In this document: in pieces, positions 1 through 8,800 of the stretch
Position numbering within the stretch: position 1 is the first letter of the stretch
Layout: each line of letters starts with the position of its first letter
Notes under the pieces: generated by a model
Databases searched by the model: none
The model's input: only the letters and a program-made list of their open reading frames with translations
Told to the model about the DNA's origin: nothing
Origin: Cellulosimicrobium terreum
GTDB lineage: Bacteria; Actinomycetota; Actinomycetes; Actinomycetales; Cellulomonadaceae
DNA length: 64,000 nucleotides
Assembly (NCBI GenBank): GCA_014803435.1
Contig: JACYFD010000001.1
Span: forward strand, 372,001 to 436,000
Reading direction: 5' to 3'
Position numbers and translations under genes: made by a program

Positions 1-611
1 TCGGGCGCGGTGACGTTGGCGCCGAAGGCGGGGGTTCCTGGCTGGAGGTGTCGACCCGTTGCGAGGGGGCCGATGACGACGGGGTCGAAGCCGAGCCGCT
101 CGACGAGGGCTGCGGTGGTGTCGACGTCGTCGGGCTGGTCCCCGGCGACGGCGATCGCCTTGCGGTCCGGTTCGCCTGCGGGGCGGGACTCGCCCTCGAG
201 GTCGTGGTAGCCCATGTGGTTGAAGGCCTTGACGACTCGTGCACCGGGGAGGGAGCTCTGGACGAGCTCGCTGGTGGAGGTGGCAGGGTGAGCGAGGTCG
301 TCGCGATGGCCGTCGATCTCCCACCAGTAGTTCATGGCGTCGACGACGAGCTTGCCGGCGAGAGCATCGGTGGGGGTGCTGCGGTACTTGCCGAGCGGCA
401 GGGCGAGGACGACGACGTCGGCCTTGGTCGCGGCTTCGACTGCGGTGACCGGCTCGGCGCCGGGCGCGAGCACCTCGACGGTCAGGGCGATCCTGGCGGG
501 GTCTCCGGAGCCGGCGATCAGGACGCGGTAGCCCGCTCTGACGGCCAGGCGTGCCAGGACGGTGCCGACCTTGCCGGCGCCGAGGATCCCGATGGTCTGC
601 GTGGTGGTCAT
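1..611 (-). CDS. NAD(P)-binding F420/NADP oxidoreductase (3' end outside window)
   Basis: The protein starts [20 protein letters not shown], an N-terminal Rossmann nucleotide-binding loop (G-x-G-x-x-G at residues 9-14). It continues with stretches typical of NADPH-dependent F420 reductases and NPD-type oxidoreductases, such as [13 protein letters not shown] and [15 protein letters not shown]. The family moves hydride between NADP(H) and a deazaflavin or other small substrate in the cytosol. About 203 residues are visible and the stop lies beyond base 1. Its ATG overlaps the TGA of the upstream flavin enzyme (ATGA at 608-611), so the two are co-transcribed and probably translationally coupled. 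Pairing with an LLM-family enzyme supports a shared F420 or flavin role. The substrate is unknown. Confidence 0.85.
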   Translation of the reverse strand, partial: MTTTQTIGILGAGKVGTVLARLAVRAGYRVLIAGSGDPARIALTVEVLAPGAEPVTAVEAATKADVVVLALPLGKYRSTPTDALAGKLVVDAMNYWWEIDGHRDDLAHPATSTSELVQSSLPGARVVKAFNHMGYHDLEGESRPAGEPDRKAIAVAGDQPDDVDTTAALVERLGFDPVVIGPLATGRHLQPGTPAFGANVTAP

Positions 612-1666
612 GCTCGTCCGTGGTCCTCGTCCTGGTCGGCGACGAGGTCGCGGACCATGGGGACGACGGTGGTGCCGTAGAGCTCGACGTTGCGCAGTCG
701 GGCGTCTGCGGGCTGAGCACCGGTGGTGTAGATGAGGTCGAACCGGCCGACGCCGAGGGTCTTCACGGCGGCGGCGATCTTGCGGGCCACGGTCTCGGGC
801 GATCCGACATACAGGGAGCCGCCCTCGACCTCGGCGTCGAACTCGGCCTTGCGGATCGGTGGCCACCCGCGGAGCGCGCCGATGCGGTCGCGCTGGGTGC
901 GGTAGTGGGGCCAGTAGATCTCGCGGGCCTCCTCGTCGGTGTCGGCGATGAAGCCGGGGGAGTGCATGCCGACGGGGTGTGCGGTGGTGCCGAGCTCCGC
1001 GGCGGCGCGTCGGTACAGGTCGACGTAGGGCGCGAACCGGCCGGGTTGGCCGCCGATGATCGCGAGCATGAGCGGCAGGTCGTACCGGGCAGCGCGAACC
1101 ACGGACTGGGGGGAGCCGCCGACGCCGACCCAGGTGGTCAGGCGACCGGACTCCGTCTTGGGAAAGACGTCGGCGTCGGTGAGCGGGGCGCGCGTGGTGC
1201 CCGACCAGGTGACGGGCTGCTCGTCGAGCAGCTGGGCGAAGAGCTGGATCTTCTCCTCGAACAGCAGGTCGTAGTCGGCCAGGTCGTAGCCGAACAGCGG
1301 GAAGGACTCGGTGAACGAGCCGCGGCCGAGGATGACCTCCGCGCGCCCGTTCGACAGGGCGTCGACGGTGGCGAACCGTTGGAACACGCGCACCGGGTCG
1401 TCGGACGACAGCACGGTCACCCCGGAGGCGAGACGGATGGTGCGGGTGACGCCGGCCAGCCCGGCCAGCACGGTGTCGGGGGAGGAGATCGCGTACTCGG
1501 GGCGGTGGTGCTCGCCGAGCGCGATGACGTCGACGCCGGTCTGGTCGGCCAGCACGGCTTCCTCGACGACCTGCCGGATCGCGGCGGCGTGCGAGACGAG
1601 CTCGCCGTCGGTGCCCAGGGGGCGGTCGCCGAACGAGTCGAGGCCGAGCTCGAGTGGACTGCTCAC
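608..1666 (-). CDS. LLM-class flavin-dependent oxidoreductase
   Basis: A 352-residue bacterial luciferase-like TIM-barrel protein. It has family signatures such as [14 protein letters not shown] near the N-terminus, [12 protein letters not shown] in the middle and [10 protein letters not shown] near the end. Members use FMN or F420 to oxidise or reduce small organic substrates. I chose the GTG at 1664-1666 ([16 protein letters not shown]) because a GGAG motif lies just upstream. The open frame extends further, but that part is low-complexity and would cross the operators. The gene is first in a two-gene unit with the F420/NADP oxidoreductase and divergent from the MarR gene. Its likely promoter, TTGACA (1735-1730) with a 17-bp gap to CACTAT (1712-1707), lies inside the three palindromes. 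Repression by the MarR protein is therefore likely. Confidence 0.88.
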   Translation of the reverse strand: MSSPLELGLDSFGDRPLGTDGELVSHAAAIRQVVEEAVLADQTGVDVIALGEHHRPEYAISSPDTVLAGLAGVTRTIRLASGVTVLSSDDPVRVFQRFATVDALSNGRAEVILGRGSFTESFPLFGYDLADYDLLFEEKIQLFAQLLDEQPVTWSGTTRAPLTDADVFPKTESGRLTTWVGVGGSPQSVVRAARYDLPLMLAIIGGQPGRFAPYVDLYRRAAAELGTTAHPVGMHSPGFIADTDEEAREIYWPHYRTQRDRIGALRGWPPIRKAEFDAEVEGGSLYVGSPETVARKIAAAVKTLGVGRFDLIYTTGAQPADARLRNVELYGTTVVPMVRDLVADQDEDHGRA

Positions 1667-1680
1667 GGGATCTCCAGTTG

Positions 1681-1735
1681 TTGATACGTCAATACTTGAC
1701 GCGTCAATAGTGCTCCGGCATGATTGACATGTCAA
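1681..1735. promoter_or_regulatory. Three palindromic operators between MarR and the LLM operon
   Basis: Three 12-bp copies are visible: TTGATACGTCAA (1681-1692, imperfect), TTGACGCGTCAA (1696-1707, perfect) and TTGACATGTCAA (1724-1735, perfect). A rightward promoter, TTGACG (1696-1701), 17 bp, CATGAT (1719-1724), and a leftward promoter, TTGACA (1735-1730), 17 bp, CACTAT (1712-1707), both use parts of the copies. A MarR dimer bound here would block both divergent genes. The regulator's identity is inferred from position. Confidence 0.7.
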
Positions 1736-1755
1736 CAGCGGTGAGGAGGGCCACA

Positions 1756-2226
1756 GTGGCCACGACGAGGGCGCGGCGCGGACCCACGGCGCAGCAGCTG
1801 GCGACCTGGCGCGAGTTCGTCGAGACGACCGAGGCACTGCGCTCCCGGCTGGATGCACGGTTGCAGGAGGAGTCGGGGATCTCCTCCCAGGACTACGCGG
1901 TGCTGCTCGCCCTGCGCGAGGCGACCGGGCGCAACCTGCGGTCCTCGGAGCTGGCCAGCGTCGTCGGGTGGGAGAGAAGCCGCCTGTCGCACCACGTCGG
2001 GCGGATGGAACGGCGGGGCCTCGTCGAGCGACAAGGGCCCGCCGACGGCGGGTGGGGCTCGTGCGTCCACCTGACCGACGCCGGGGCCAGCATCTTCCGC
2101 CGTGCCTCGGTGACCCACCTGCAGGCGGTCGACGAGCTGTTCGTCAGCGCCCTGACCCCTCAGCAGATCGATGCAGCCGGGCAGATCGCACAGGCGCTGT
2201 CCGCCAGGATGGCGGCCAGCATCTAG
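1756..2226 (+). CDS. MarR-family transcriptional regulator
   Basis: A 156-residue winged-helix protein. The helix-turn-helix region reads LRSSELASVVGWERSRLSHH, followed by the wing and the family motif VHLTDAGASIFRRA. MarR proteins are dimeric, ligand-released repressors, often of divergent oxidoreductase genes. I chose the GTG at 1756 because GAGGAGGG lies 5-6 nt upstream (1743-1750). The ATG at 1720 in the same frame would begin inside the predicted -10 element and put the third palindrome inside the coding sequence. It is divergent from the LLM/F420 oxidoreductase pair and probably represses both that pair and itself. Confidence 0.88.
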   Translation: MATTRARRGPTAQQLATWREFVETTEALRSRLDARLQEESGISSQDYAVLLALREATGRNLRSSELASVVGWERSRLSHHVGRMERRGLVERQGPADGGWGSCVHLTDAGASIFRRASVTHLQAVDELFVSALTPQQIDAAGQIAQALSARMAASI

Positions 2227-2314
2227 GCCGAGGTCGCTCTGACGCGCCTCCGCGCGAGAGCACTGCCCACCGCAGACGCTCGTGAGCGCCCTGCCCGCAG
2301 CTCCCGCCACGTAC

Positions 2315-2327
2315 CTACAGTCTGTAG
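2315..2327. promoter_or_regulatory. 13-bp palindrome CTACAG-T-CTGTAG
   Basis: A perfect inverted repeat with a 1-bp centre, of a size and sequence bound by many TetR-type repressors. It lies in the gap 2227-2468, where no convincing gene is present. A short hydrophobic leftward reading (VTGSIIAAIGALTAF, about 2390-2345) next to it has no start codon and may be a gene remnant. No regulator gene is adjacent. Confidence 0.35.
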
Positions 2328-2468
2328 AGGTTGGTCATCGAAGGCGGTGAGGGCGCCGATTGCGGCGATGATGGAGCCGGTCACCGCGACGGCGGTCGCG
2401 AAGAGTCGTTCTCGCCGTGCACTCCGCGCGCGGTGAGTGCTCGAAGCTTCCGATCCCGTAGGACCCGG

Positions 2469-2767
2469 TCAACGGTGATGGGTGTGGGTCGCCAAGCGTG
2501 AGCCGAGGGTCACGACGGCACCGGCGGCAAGCAGCAGGACGGCAGCGGTGAACAGTGTCTCGTGGACGTTCTCGATGCGTTCGTAGAGCCATCGGGCGAA
2601 GTCGGCGTCTTCGCTCTCCAGGGAGCGGGCGAGCTGGGTGTGACGTACCAGCGGTTGGCCCAGGCGATGAGGTGTGCGACGCCGAGTGTCCCGAGGACTG
2701 CTGCGACGATGCCGCACCACCTCGCGCCCGTACGCAGGGCGGCCACGTCTCTTGTCTCAGCGACCAT
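2469..2767 (-). pseudogene. Small two-TM membrane protein, frameshifted
   Basis: Two overlapping leftward frames look like halves of one gene of about 97 codons. The first (from ATG 2767) encodes MVAETRDVAALRTGARWCGI and one membrane helix ending AWANRWYVT. The second picks up at TQLARSLESEDADFARWLYE and encodes a second helix (LFTAAVLLLAAGAVVTLG) before a stop at 2469-2471. The change of frame falls near 2638-2645 in a CACAC run. A two-base loss or one-base change there would restore a single protein. This is either a real frameshift or a sequencing error. I do not recognise the family. Confidence 0.45.
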
Positions 2768-2842
2768 GCCGCATGCTCCCACGCGGGTCGGTTCGTCTGC
2801 GTCGCCCTACCAGCCGGCGGGAGCCTGGCATGGTGGGCTCGT

Positions 2843-3856
2843 TCACCAGGTGACCGAGTCCATCGACACGCCTTGCTCCTTCAGGTACGCCCGGGATGTC
2901 TCGAGCGCTGCTTCTTCGAGGGTGAGTCGCTGCTCGAGGTAGTCCTGGGCTCGAGCGATGAACTCGGCTTCCTGCGCGGCTTGGATGTCGGCGAGCTGTT
3001 GGATGGTGTCGAGCTCGGCCTTGCACGCGAGGTCGATCTCGCCGATGCGGATGACCTCTTCCCGTGAGGCGCCCTGAATGGCGGGCGGGACCATCCCGTC
3101 GTCCTGCCCAGGCGGTTCGATGCCGCGCTCGGTCAGGCACTGCTTCCATTCGCCGATGATGGCGACGCCCTCAGGGGTGTCCTCGGCCGGCGTGAAGTTG
3201 GTCGGCGGAACCTCCCCGAGCTGTTCGGGGTTGTAGCTCAGGCCCGCCTCGACCTCCTGCTCACCGCACGCGTCGAGCTGCGCGGTTACGGCGTCCTCAG
3301 TCCCGGGCGCGGCGGTGAACCCGTTGGTGCTGACCCCGGTGAGATCCATCTCGTAGCCAGACCTCACCAGCGCTTCGTGGCGCCACAGCCCGAAGCCCAG
3401 ACCGTCCGTGTTCAGTGGAACGGAGGGACCGTCGATCTTGGCTGACTCGGGGTAACCGGCGTCGGTCATGCACCGTGCGGTGAACAGATCACCGGCGGTG
3501 CGCGTCTCGGTGAGCTCGTCGATGCTGAGGACCCAGTCGTCGAGCGGGGTCGTGATCGTCCCGGCGACCTCGTCGACGATCGCTCGCGGTCCGTCACCGG
3601 TCTCTGACGGGCCGTGCGTCGCCGTCGGCGACGTCGTCGCGGGCATCACCGGGATCTCGCGCGACGGGGACGGGGTGAGGGCGAGCGCGACGGCGACAAG
3701 GCCACCGCACAACGCTCCGACACCCAGCGTCGCCCCGACCGCTCGTCCCGCACGCCGGCGACGACCGGACCGCAGGACCTTGGTGGGGTCGACGGCGATG
3801 TCGGGCGTGTGCTGCGAGACGGAGCGCAGCCGCAGGATGAAGTCCTCGTCGTTCAT
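2843..3856 (-). CDS. Membrane-anchored protein paired with SigE-type sigma factor
   Basis: A 337-residue protein. A charged cytoplasmic N-terminus of about 35 residues (MNDEDFILRLRSVSQHTPDI) is followed by one membrane segment (VGATLGVGALCGGLVAVALAL), a Ser/Thr/Pro stalk and a large external domain. The external domain has several cysteines (ARCMTDAGYPES, LDACGEQE, KQCLTERG, DLACKAE) and a C-terminal helical stretch. The ATG overlaps the sigma factor stop (3853-3856), so the pair is one unit. Position and topology fit an anti-sigma factor or sensor, but there is no recognisable zinc anti-sigma motif, so that role is inferred. Confidence 0.75.
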   Translation of the reverse strand: MNDEDFILRLRSVSQHTPDIAVDPTKVLRSGRRRRAGRAVGATLGVGALCGGLVAVALALTPSPSREIPVMPATTSPTATHGPSETGDGPRAIVDEVAGTITTPLDDWVLSIDELTETRTAGDLFTARCMTDAGYPESAKIDGPSVPLNTDGLGFGLWRHEALVRSGYEMDLTGVSTNGFTAAPGTEDAVTAQLDACGEQEVEAGLSYNPEQLGEVPPTNFTPAEDTPEGVAIIGEWKQCLTERGIEPPGQDDGMVPPAIQGASREEVIRIGEIDLACKAELDTIQQLADIQAAQEAEFIARAQDYLEQRLTLEEAALETSRAYLKEQGVSMDSVTW

Positions 3857-4449
3857 CGCTCCTCCTTCAGGGTCTCGGTCGTGCTCGCCTGATCTCCGAG
3901 GATCTGGCGCAGGTGCGCCAGGCCCCGCGACGCTGCCGACTTCACGGCCCCGAGGCTCAGGTCCAGCTCGTCGGCGACCTGCCGCTCGGGCAGGTCAAGC
4001 AGGTAGCGCAGCACGACCACGCGTCGACGCTGCGGGCTCAGATGCACCAGGGCTCGCACGAGAGCGTCTCGTTCGGCAAAGCCGCCTTCGGTCGACACCT
4101 GCTCGACAGGTGGGACCTCGTGCGGTTCCGTGAGGTGTTCTCGGCGATGCTTGCGCCAGTGGTCGATCCGCGCGTTGGCGAGAACCCGCCTCGCGTAGAC
4201 GAGCGGATCTCGCTCGCGCGCCCGGGGCCACGCCACGTACGTGCGCACCAAGGCGTGCTGCACCAGCTCCTCCGCCCGGTGCACGTCCCCGCACAACAAC
4301 CACGCCGTCCGAGAGAGCGCCGGCTGCGCGTCAACCATGAACGCCGTGAACTCCGCGTCCCGCTCGGTCCTGGCGCCGGACTCGACAGGCAGTCTGACCT
4401 CGTCGCTCTCACCGATCGGTGCCACGAAACCCCCTGTCGCCGTCGTCAT
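3853..4449 (-). CDS. SigE-family ECF RNA polymerase sigma factor
   Basis: A 198-residue ECF sigma factor. Region 2 (residues about 30-95) contains FTAFMVDAQPALSRTAWLLC and AEELVQHALVRTYVAWPRA. Region 4 (about 130-185) contains LSPQRRRVVVLRYLLDLPER and the helix-turn-helix LDLSLGAVKSAASRGLAHLR. This is the pattern of the actinobacterial SigE-type subfamily. An acidic N-terminal extension of about 25 residues precedes region 2, and a start further in is possible. It is co-transcribed with the membrane protein downstream, a usual sigma/anti-sigma layout, and divergent from the small membrane protein at 4575. No autoregulated promoter is clear to me. Confidence 0.9.
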   Translation of the reverse strand: MTTATGGFVAPIGESDEVRLPVESGARTERDAEFTAFMVDAQPALSRTAWLLCGDVHRAEELVQHALVRTYVAWPRARERDPLVYARRVLANARIDHWRKHRREHLTEPHEVPPVEQVSTEGGFAERDALVRALVHLSPQRRRVVVLRYLLDLPERQVADELDLSLGAVKSAASRGLAHLRQILGDQASTTETLKEER

Positions 4450-4574
4450 ACATGGAACACGGACCGCGCCCCTGGAAGGTTGCTCGCCCGAGCGACGCAG
4501 TACCTTCGGCGGCTGTAGGAGTCTGGCGTCGCCTCATGCATGATTCGTGGCAGGTCGACAGCGAGGGGTACTCA

Positions 4575-5060
4575 ATGAAGGAACGACAGGCCGACGAAGG
4601 GCCCGGGCCGGCACGACGACGGCGCATGCGCTTGCCGGTCTGGGCCGGGACCACTGCTGTCATCGTCGGGGCTCTCGTCATCGTCATGGGTCTGGTGCCA
4701 CGGCTCTCCGGGGGTGCTCGAGAGTGCCCGGCGATCGGCTATTCCAGCGTTCTCGAGGTGGTCTTGACAGGGGACACGGCCGGGGTGACCCATCTTCAGC
4801 TGCGCGACGGGGACGACGAGGTGTGGCAGCCGCCGCTGCCGACGGGTTCTGACACGTCCGACCCCGCGCTCTCTCCGGCACGGGACGGTGACACGTGGAC
4901 CCTCAGACTCTTCGACCCGACGAACCCGATCGGGCTCCGAGCGCTCGACGAAGCCGGAAACGTCCTCGCCCAGACCGAGAAGTCCGTCGACATGGTCCGC
5001 GTCGGAGGGTCGGAGGCATGCGGCGGCCCGATGGAAGGCCGCATCGGCTGGACGATCTGA
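4575..5060 (+). CDS. Small single-TM protein with extracytoplasmic domain
   Basis: 161 residues from the ATG at 4575, chosen for the GAGGGG seven bases upstream. Upstream in-frame ATGs lack a ribosome site and would run into the sigma factor promoter region. A basic N-terminus (PARRRRMRLP) precedes a membrane helix (VWAGTTAVIVGALVIVMGLV) and a small beta-rich external domain. That domain has two cysteines (GARECPAIGY and GSEACGGPM) that could form a disulfide. Other stretches read TWTLRLFDPTNPIG and EAGNVLAQTEK. It is divergent from the sigma factor. I do not recognise the family. Confidence 0.7.
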   Translation: MKERQADEGPGPARRRRMRLPVWAGTTAVIVGALVIVMGLVPRLSGGARECPAIGYSSVLEVVLTGDTAGVTHLQLRDGDDEVWQPPLPTGSDTSDPALSPARDGDTWTLRLFDPTNPIGLRALDEAGNVLAQTEKSVDMVRVGGSEACGGPMEGRIGWTI

Positions 5061-5106
5061 CGAGGACTGAGGAAGTCCCCCGGGTCCCAACGATCGGGGC
5101 CCCCTC

Positions 5107-5799
5107 CTAGCGCCAGAGCGCCCCCGAGACCACGAGGTCGGCGCGGTGCCGGGTGGCCTGGACGACCAGTGCGTTGCGGCCGTCCACGTCCGTCGCCCAC
5201 GCGGTCGCGGCCTCGACGGTGCGGCCGTGGCGGCTATGCCGGTCGACGAGGCGGCGTACGCGCTCGTCGTCGGTGGTGGTGCAGAACCACGCCTCGTCGA
5301 GCAGGTCGCGCACGCGCCCCCACGGCTCGTCGGCGACGAGGAGGTAGTTGCCCTCCACGACGACGACCCGGTGCTCCGGGGCGACGGCGATCTCCCCGGC
5401 GACGGGCTCGTCGACCTCGCGGTGGAACGACGGCGCGTAGACCGTGTGGTCGGTCTCCTCGCGCACGCGGCGCAGGAGCGCCACGAACCCCCAGCCGTCG
5501 AACGTGTCGAGCGCACCCTTGCGGTCGCGTCGGCCGAGCGCGTCGAGGGTCGCGTTCGCGAGGTGGAACCCGTCCATGGGCAGGTGCACGGCCGCGGGAC
5601 CGAGCGCCTCGACGAGCCGCACGGCGAGCGTCGTCTTGCCCGCGCCGGGACTGCCCGTGATCCCGACGACGCGCCGGCCCGGCTCGCGTGACCGCAGCGC
5701 GCCCACGCGAGCGAGGAGCGTCGACAGGTCCGTGACGGGCGGGCCGTCGTGCGAGCCGGGCAGGCCGTCGTCGTCCGTCGTGCTGTGCATGGCATGCAT
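5107..5799 (-). CDS. P-loop nucleoside/nucleotide kinase-family protein (uridine-kinase-like)
   Basis: 230 residues. The Walker A loop GSPGAGKTTLAVRL lies at about residues 49-62, followed by HLPMDGFHLANATLDALGRR, the substrate-binding region typical of the uridine kinase/phosphoribulokinase-like group, then YAPSFHREVDEP and VVVEGNYLLV (Walker B). Proteins of this subgroup are annotated as nucleoside/nucleotide kinase or fructose-transport-associated kinase. The true substrate is not evident. The two nearby ATGs at the start (MHAMHS) leave the first few residues uncertain. The gene stands alone, downstream of the GH87 gene but separated from it by a strong terminator hairpin. Confidence 0.85.
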   Translation of the reverse strand: MHAMHSTTDDDGLPGSHDGPPVTDLSTLLARVGALRSREPGRRVVGITGSPGAGKTTLAVRLVEALGPAAVHLPMDGFHLANATLDALGRRDRKGALDTFDGWGFVALLRRVREETDHTVYAPSFHREVDEPVAGEIAVAPEHRVVVVEGNYLLVADEPWGRVRDLLDEAWFCTTTDDERVRRLVDRHSRHGRTVEAATAWATDVDGRNALVVQATRHRADLVVSGALWR

Positions 5800-5835
5800 G
5801 GCACCAGTGTCGGTGACGGGACCCGGCCCACGCGG

Positions 5836-5873
5836 CCCGACGCCGGACCGGGAGGTCCCGGTCCGGCGTCGGG
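5836..5873 (-). terminator. Hairpin downstream of the GH87 gene
   Basis: A perfect 18-bp stem (left arm 5836-5853, right arm 5856-5873) with a 2-base tip lies 12 bases past the GH87 stop. There is no U-tract, as is common in actinobacteria. Confidence 0.8.
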
Positions 5874-5885
5874 CATGGTGGTGCG

Positions 5886-8800
5886 TCAGTCGCGCGTGAT
5901 GGTGAACGTCGACGTCGGGTTCTCGATGTCCCGGAAGTTGCCCGAGAACGTGAGGTTGTGGAACGTCGCCGAGCCGACCGCGGGTCCCTGGCCCGCCTCC
6001 GGCATCGGGTTCGCCCAGATGCCGTAACCGGACTTTGCGTCGAACTGGTCGCCGCTCTTCTTCGCGCCCGTGATGGACACGTTGGTGAAGACGGTGTCCT
6101 GGAACGTGTTCTGCGGCTGGGCCCCGACGTAGTTCGTCTGGAACATGATCCCGGAGTACGTCGGGTCAATGATGTCGAGGTTGTTCACCCGGATGCTGGT
6201 GAACGACTTCGACGCGGAGAACATCCACACCGCCGGGAACACCTGCGCGCCCCAGAAGTGCCCGCCCGACCGGACGACCGTCATCCCGTCGAACACCGTC
6301 GGTGCGGGGCCGAAGCCCTCCATCGGGTACCCGAAGTCCAGCGAGCTGATCGTCACGCCGGAGTAGACGAGCGTGTCGGCGATGTAGATGTTGCGGAAGA
6401 TGTTGTCCTGCCCGCCGTAGACCGCGAGCCCTGCCGCGCGCCAGGTGTTGGTCGAGGTGAGGTTCTCGAAGACGTTGCCCCGCTGCCCGTTGCCGCCGCT
6501 GTCGGTGGCTGCGAAGAGTGCGAACGAGTCGTCGCCGGTGCCGCGTGCCTGGTTGTTGTGCACGTGGTTGTTCGCGCTGCCGTTCGTCATGTTGATCGCG
6601 TCGGCGAACGTGTTGCGGATGCGCGAGTTCTTGACCTCGGAGTCGTCCATGTTCGACGCCCAGAACATGCAGATCATGTGCTCGACCCAGATGTTGTCGA
6701 TCGTCATGTCCTTCACGTTGGCGAAGTCGAAGACCTTGCCGGGACCGTCGATGCGCGACGTGTAGTTGCCGAAGTAGGCGAAGTCGCGGAACGACGAGCC
6801 GTTGGCCGTGCCCTCGGCCCGGAAGCCGACGTCGGTGTTCTCCTGGCTCTGCGGGGCGAAGAACCGTGTGAACCACGGGCCCGCGCCGACGACGTCGACC
6901 GCCTTGCCGTACACCTGGAACTTGCTCGACGTCTGGTAGTCGCCCGCCGGCAGGTAGACGCCCTTGAGGGTGCCGGTCGAGTCCATGCGGACCTTGTCGA
7001 GCGCGGCCTGGACGTCCTGGTGCGTGAACCCGCTCGGCTGGGTGTACTGCGCGGGGTTCGGGTTGGCCTTGGGCGTGGCCAGCTCGAGGTCGACGAAGTC
7101 GATCGCGTACTGGCTGCTGTTGCTCGCCGTCTTCTGGAGCCGGATCTTCGACCCGGCCGGGACGGTCGTGCCGAGCAGCACGCTCGCCTCGTCGTAGACG
7201 TGGCGCGGGCCGCCCGCGCTGGGCTGGTTGCCCGGGTTGGTCTCGTTCCCGTAGAGCCACGCGTAGCGCGAGCTGAGGTCGATGTTCTTGAGGAACGTCC
7301 CGTCCACGTAGATCGCCAGGGTGGCGTTCGTGCCGCCGCCACCCTGCGAGTCCGGGATGGAGAAGCGCGTGACCAGCGAGTTCGTGGCCGCCTTGGTGGT
7401 CCACTCGACGTAGGCGCCCGTGGTGTTCAGCGTGACGGCCTTGCGGCCGGACGCCTCGCCCGCGAGGTCACCGACGACACGGTTGGGGGCGAGGACGCTC
7501 GCGCCGCCGCCGACCACCCCGTCCTCGGCCTCGTACGTGTCGAACGGCATGTTGGCGCCGCGTCCGACGAACAGGGGCCGGGTGGCCGTGTTGTTCGCCT
7601 GCTTGGCCGCGACCTCGGTGGGGTCGGGTGCCGCGACGATCTTCATGTCGTAGCTGCCGTTCGCGGCCGTCCACGTCCCGAGGTTCACGCTCGCGCTCGT
7701 GCCGCCCGCGGCGATCGCCCCGGAGACGGACCCGGTGAACGTCTTCACGACGGCGCCGGTGCCCTTGTTCGTCAGGGTGGCGGTGAGGCCGTGGGTGCCC
7801 GACGACGTCGCGACGTTGCCCTGGTTGGCGATCGTCGCGGAGACGGTGACGGTGTTTCCTGCGGCCGGGGTGCTCGGCGACCAGGAGACGGTCGGCACGA
7901 GGTCCGAGCTCGGGACGGCCGTCACGACGACGGCCGTCGGGTTGGCGTAGGAGTTGTTGCCCTCGTTCTGCTCCGTGACGGTGCCCGCGGCGTCGGCCTT
8001 GGCGCCGACCGTGTACGAGCCCGCGGGCTTCGCGCCGACATCGGCCGTGACGGTCGCCTGGGCCCCCGCGGCCAGCGCGCCCACGGTCTTCGTGGCCGCC
8101 GTCTGGCCGTTCACCGTGAACGCGACGTCGGTCGCGGCGGAGCCCTGCGTGCCGATGTTCTTCACGATCGCGGACAGCGTGATCGCCTGCGACTCCAGAG
8201 GTGACGCCGGCGTGGCGGTGACGCTCGTGACGACGAGGTCCGGGTTGGGGGCGGCCGAGCCGAAGACCTGCAGCTCGGCGACCTGGCCGTTGCCCGACCC
8301 GGTGTTGCCCGTGAACCGCAGGCGCACGTCCTTCGCGGTGCCGGAGACGGGGACCGTCACCGTGTTGCCGCTGCTCGGCGAGAACTGGTAGGCGGCGGAG
8401 GCCTTGAGCGTCTGCCAGGCGGCGCTCGCGCTCGCGCGGCCCTGCACCTCGAACGTCTGGGTGCGGTTGCCCCACACGCTCGCCGGCGGCAGCTTGACCA
8501 CGACGTTCGTCAGCTGCGTCGCGGCGTCGAGCGAGACCGCGAGGGTGCTCGGGTACTGCCCGCCCGCGCCCTCCCAGTAGGTCGACGTGCTGTCGTCGTT
8601 CGCGTTCTTCGCGACGAACTGCCACTCGGTCGACGACGCCTCGATGGGCTTGTTCACGGCGAGGTTCGCACCCGTGGGCGGATCACCGGGATCGCCCGGG
8701 TCCCCGGGGTCGCCCGGGTCGGTGGTCCCGGCGGTGCCGCGGACCTCGAGCTCGGAGAGCTGCCCGGCGGGCCAGCCGGTGTTCGCGGTGATCGCGACGC

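Noticed and set aside
1720-1755. N-terminal extension of the MarR protein from ATG 1720
   Set aside because: It overlaps the predicted -10 and the third operator and lacks a ribosome site.
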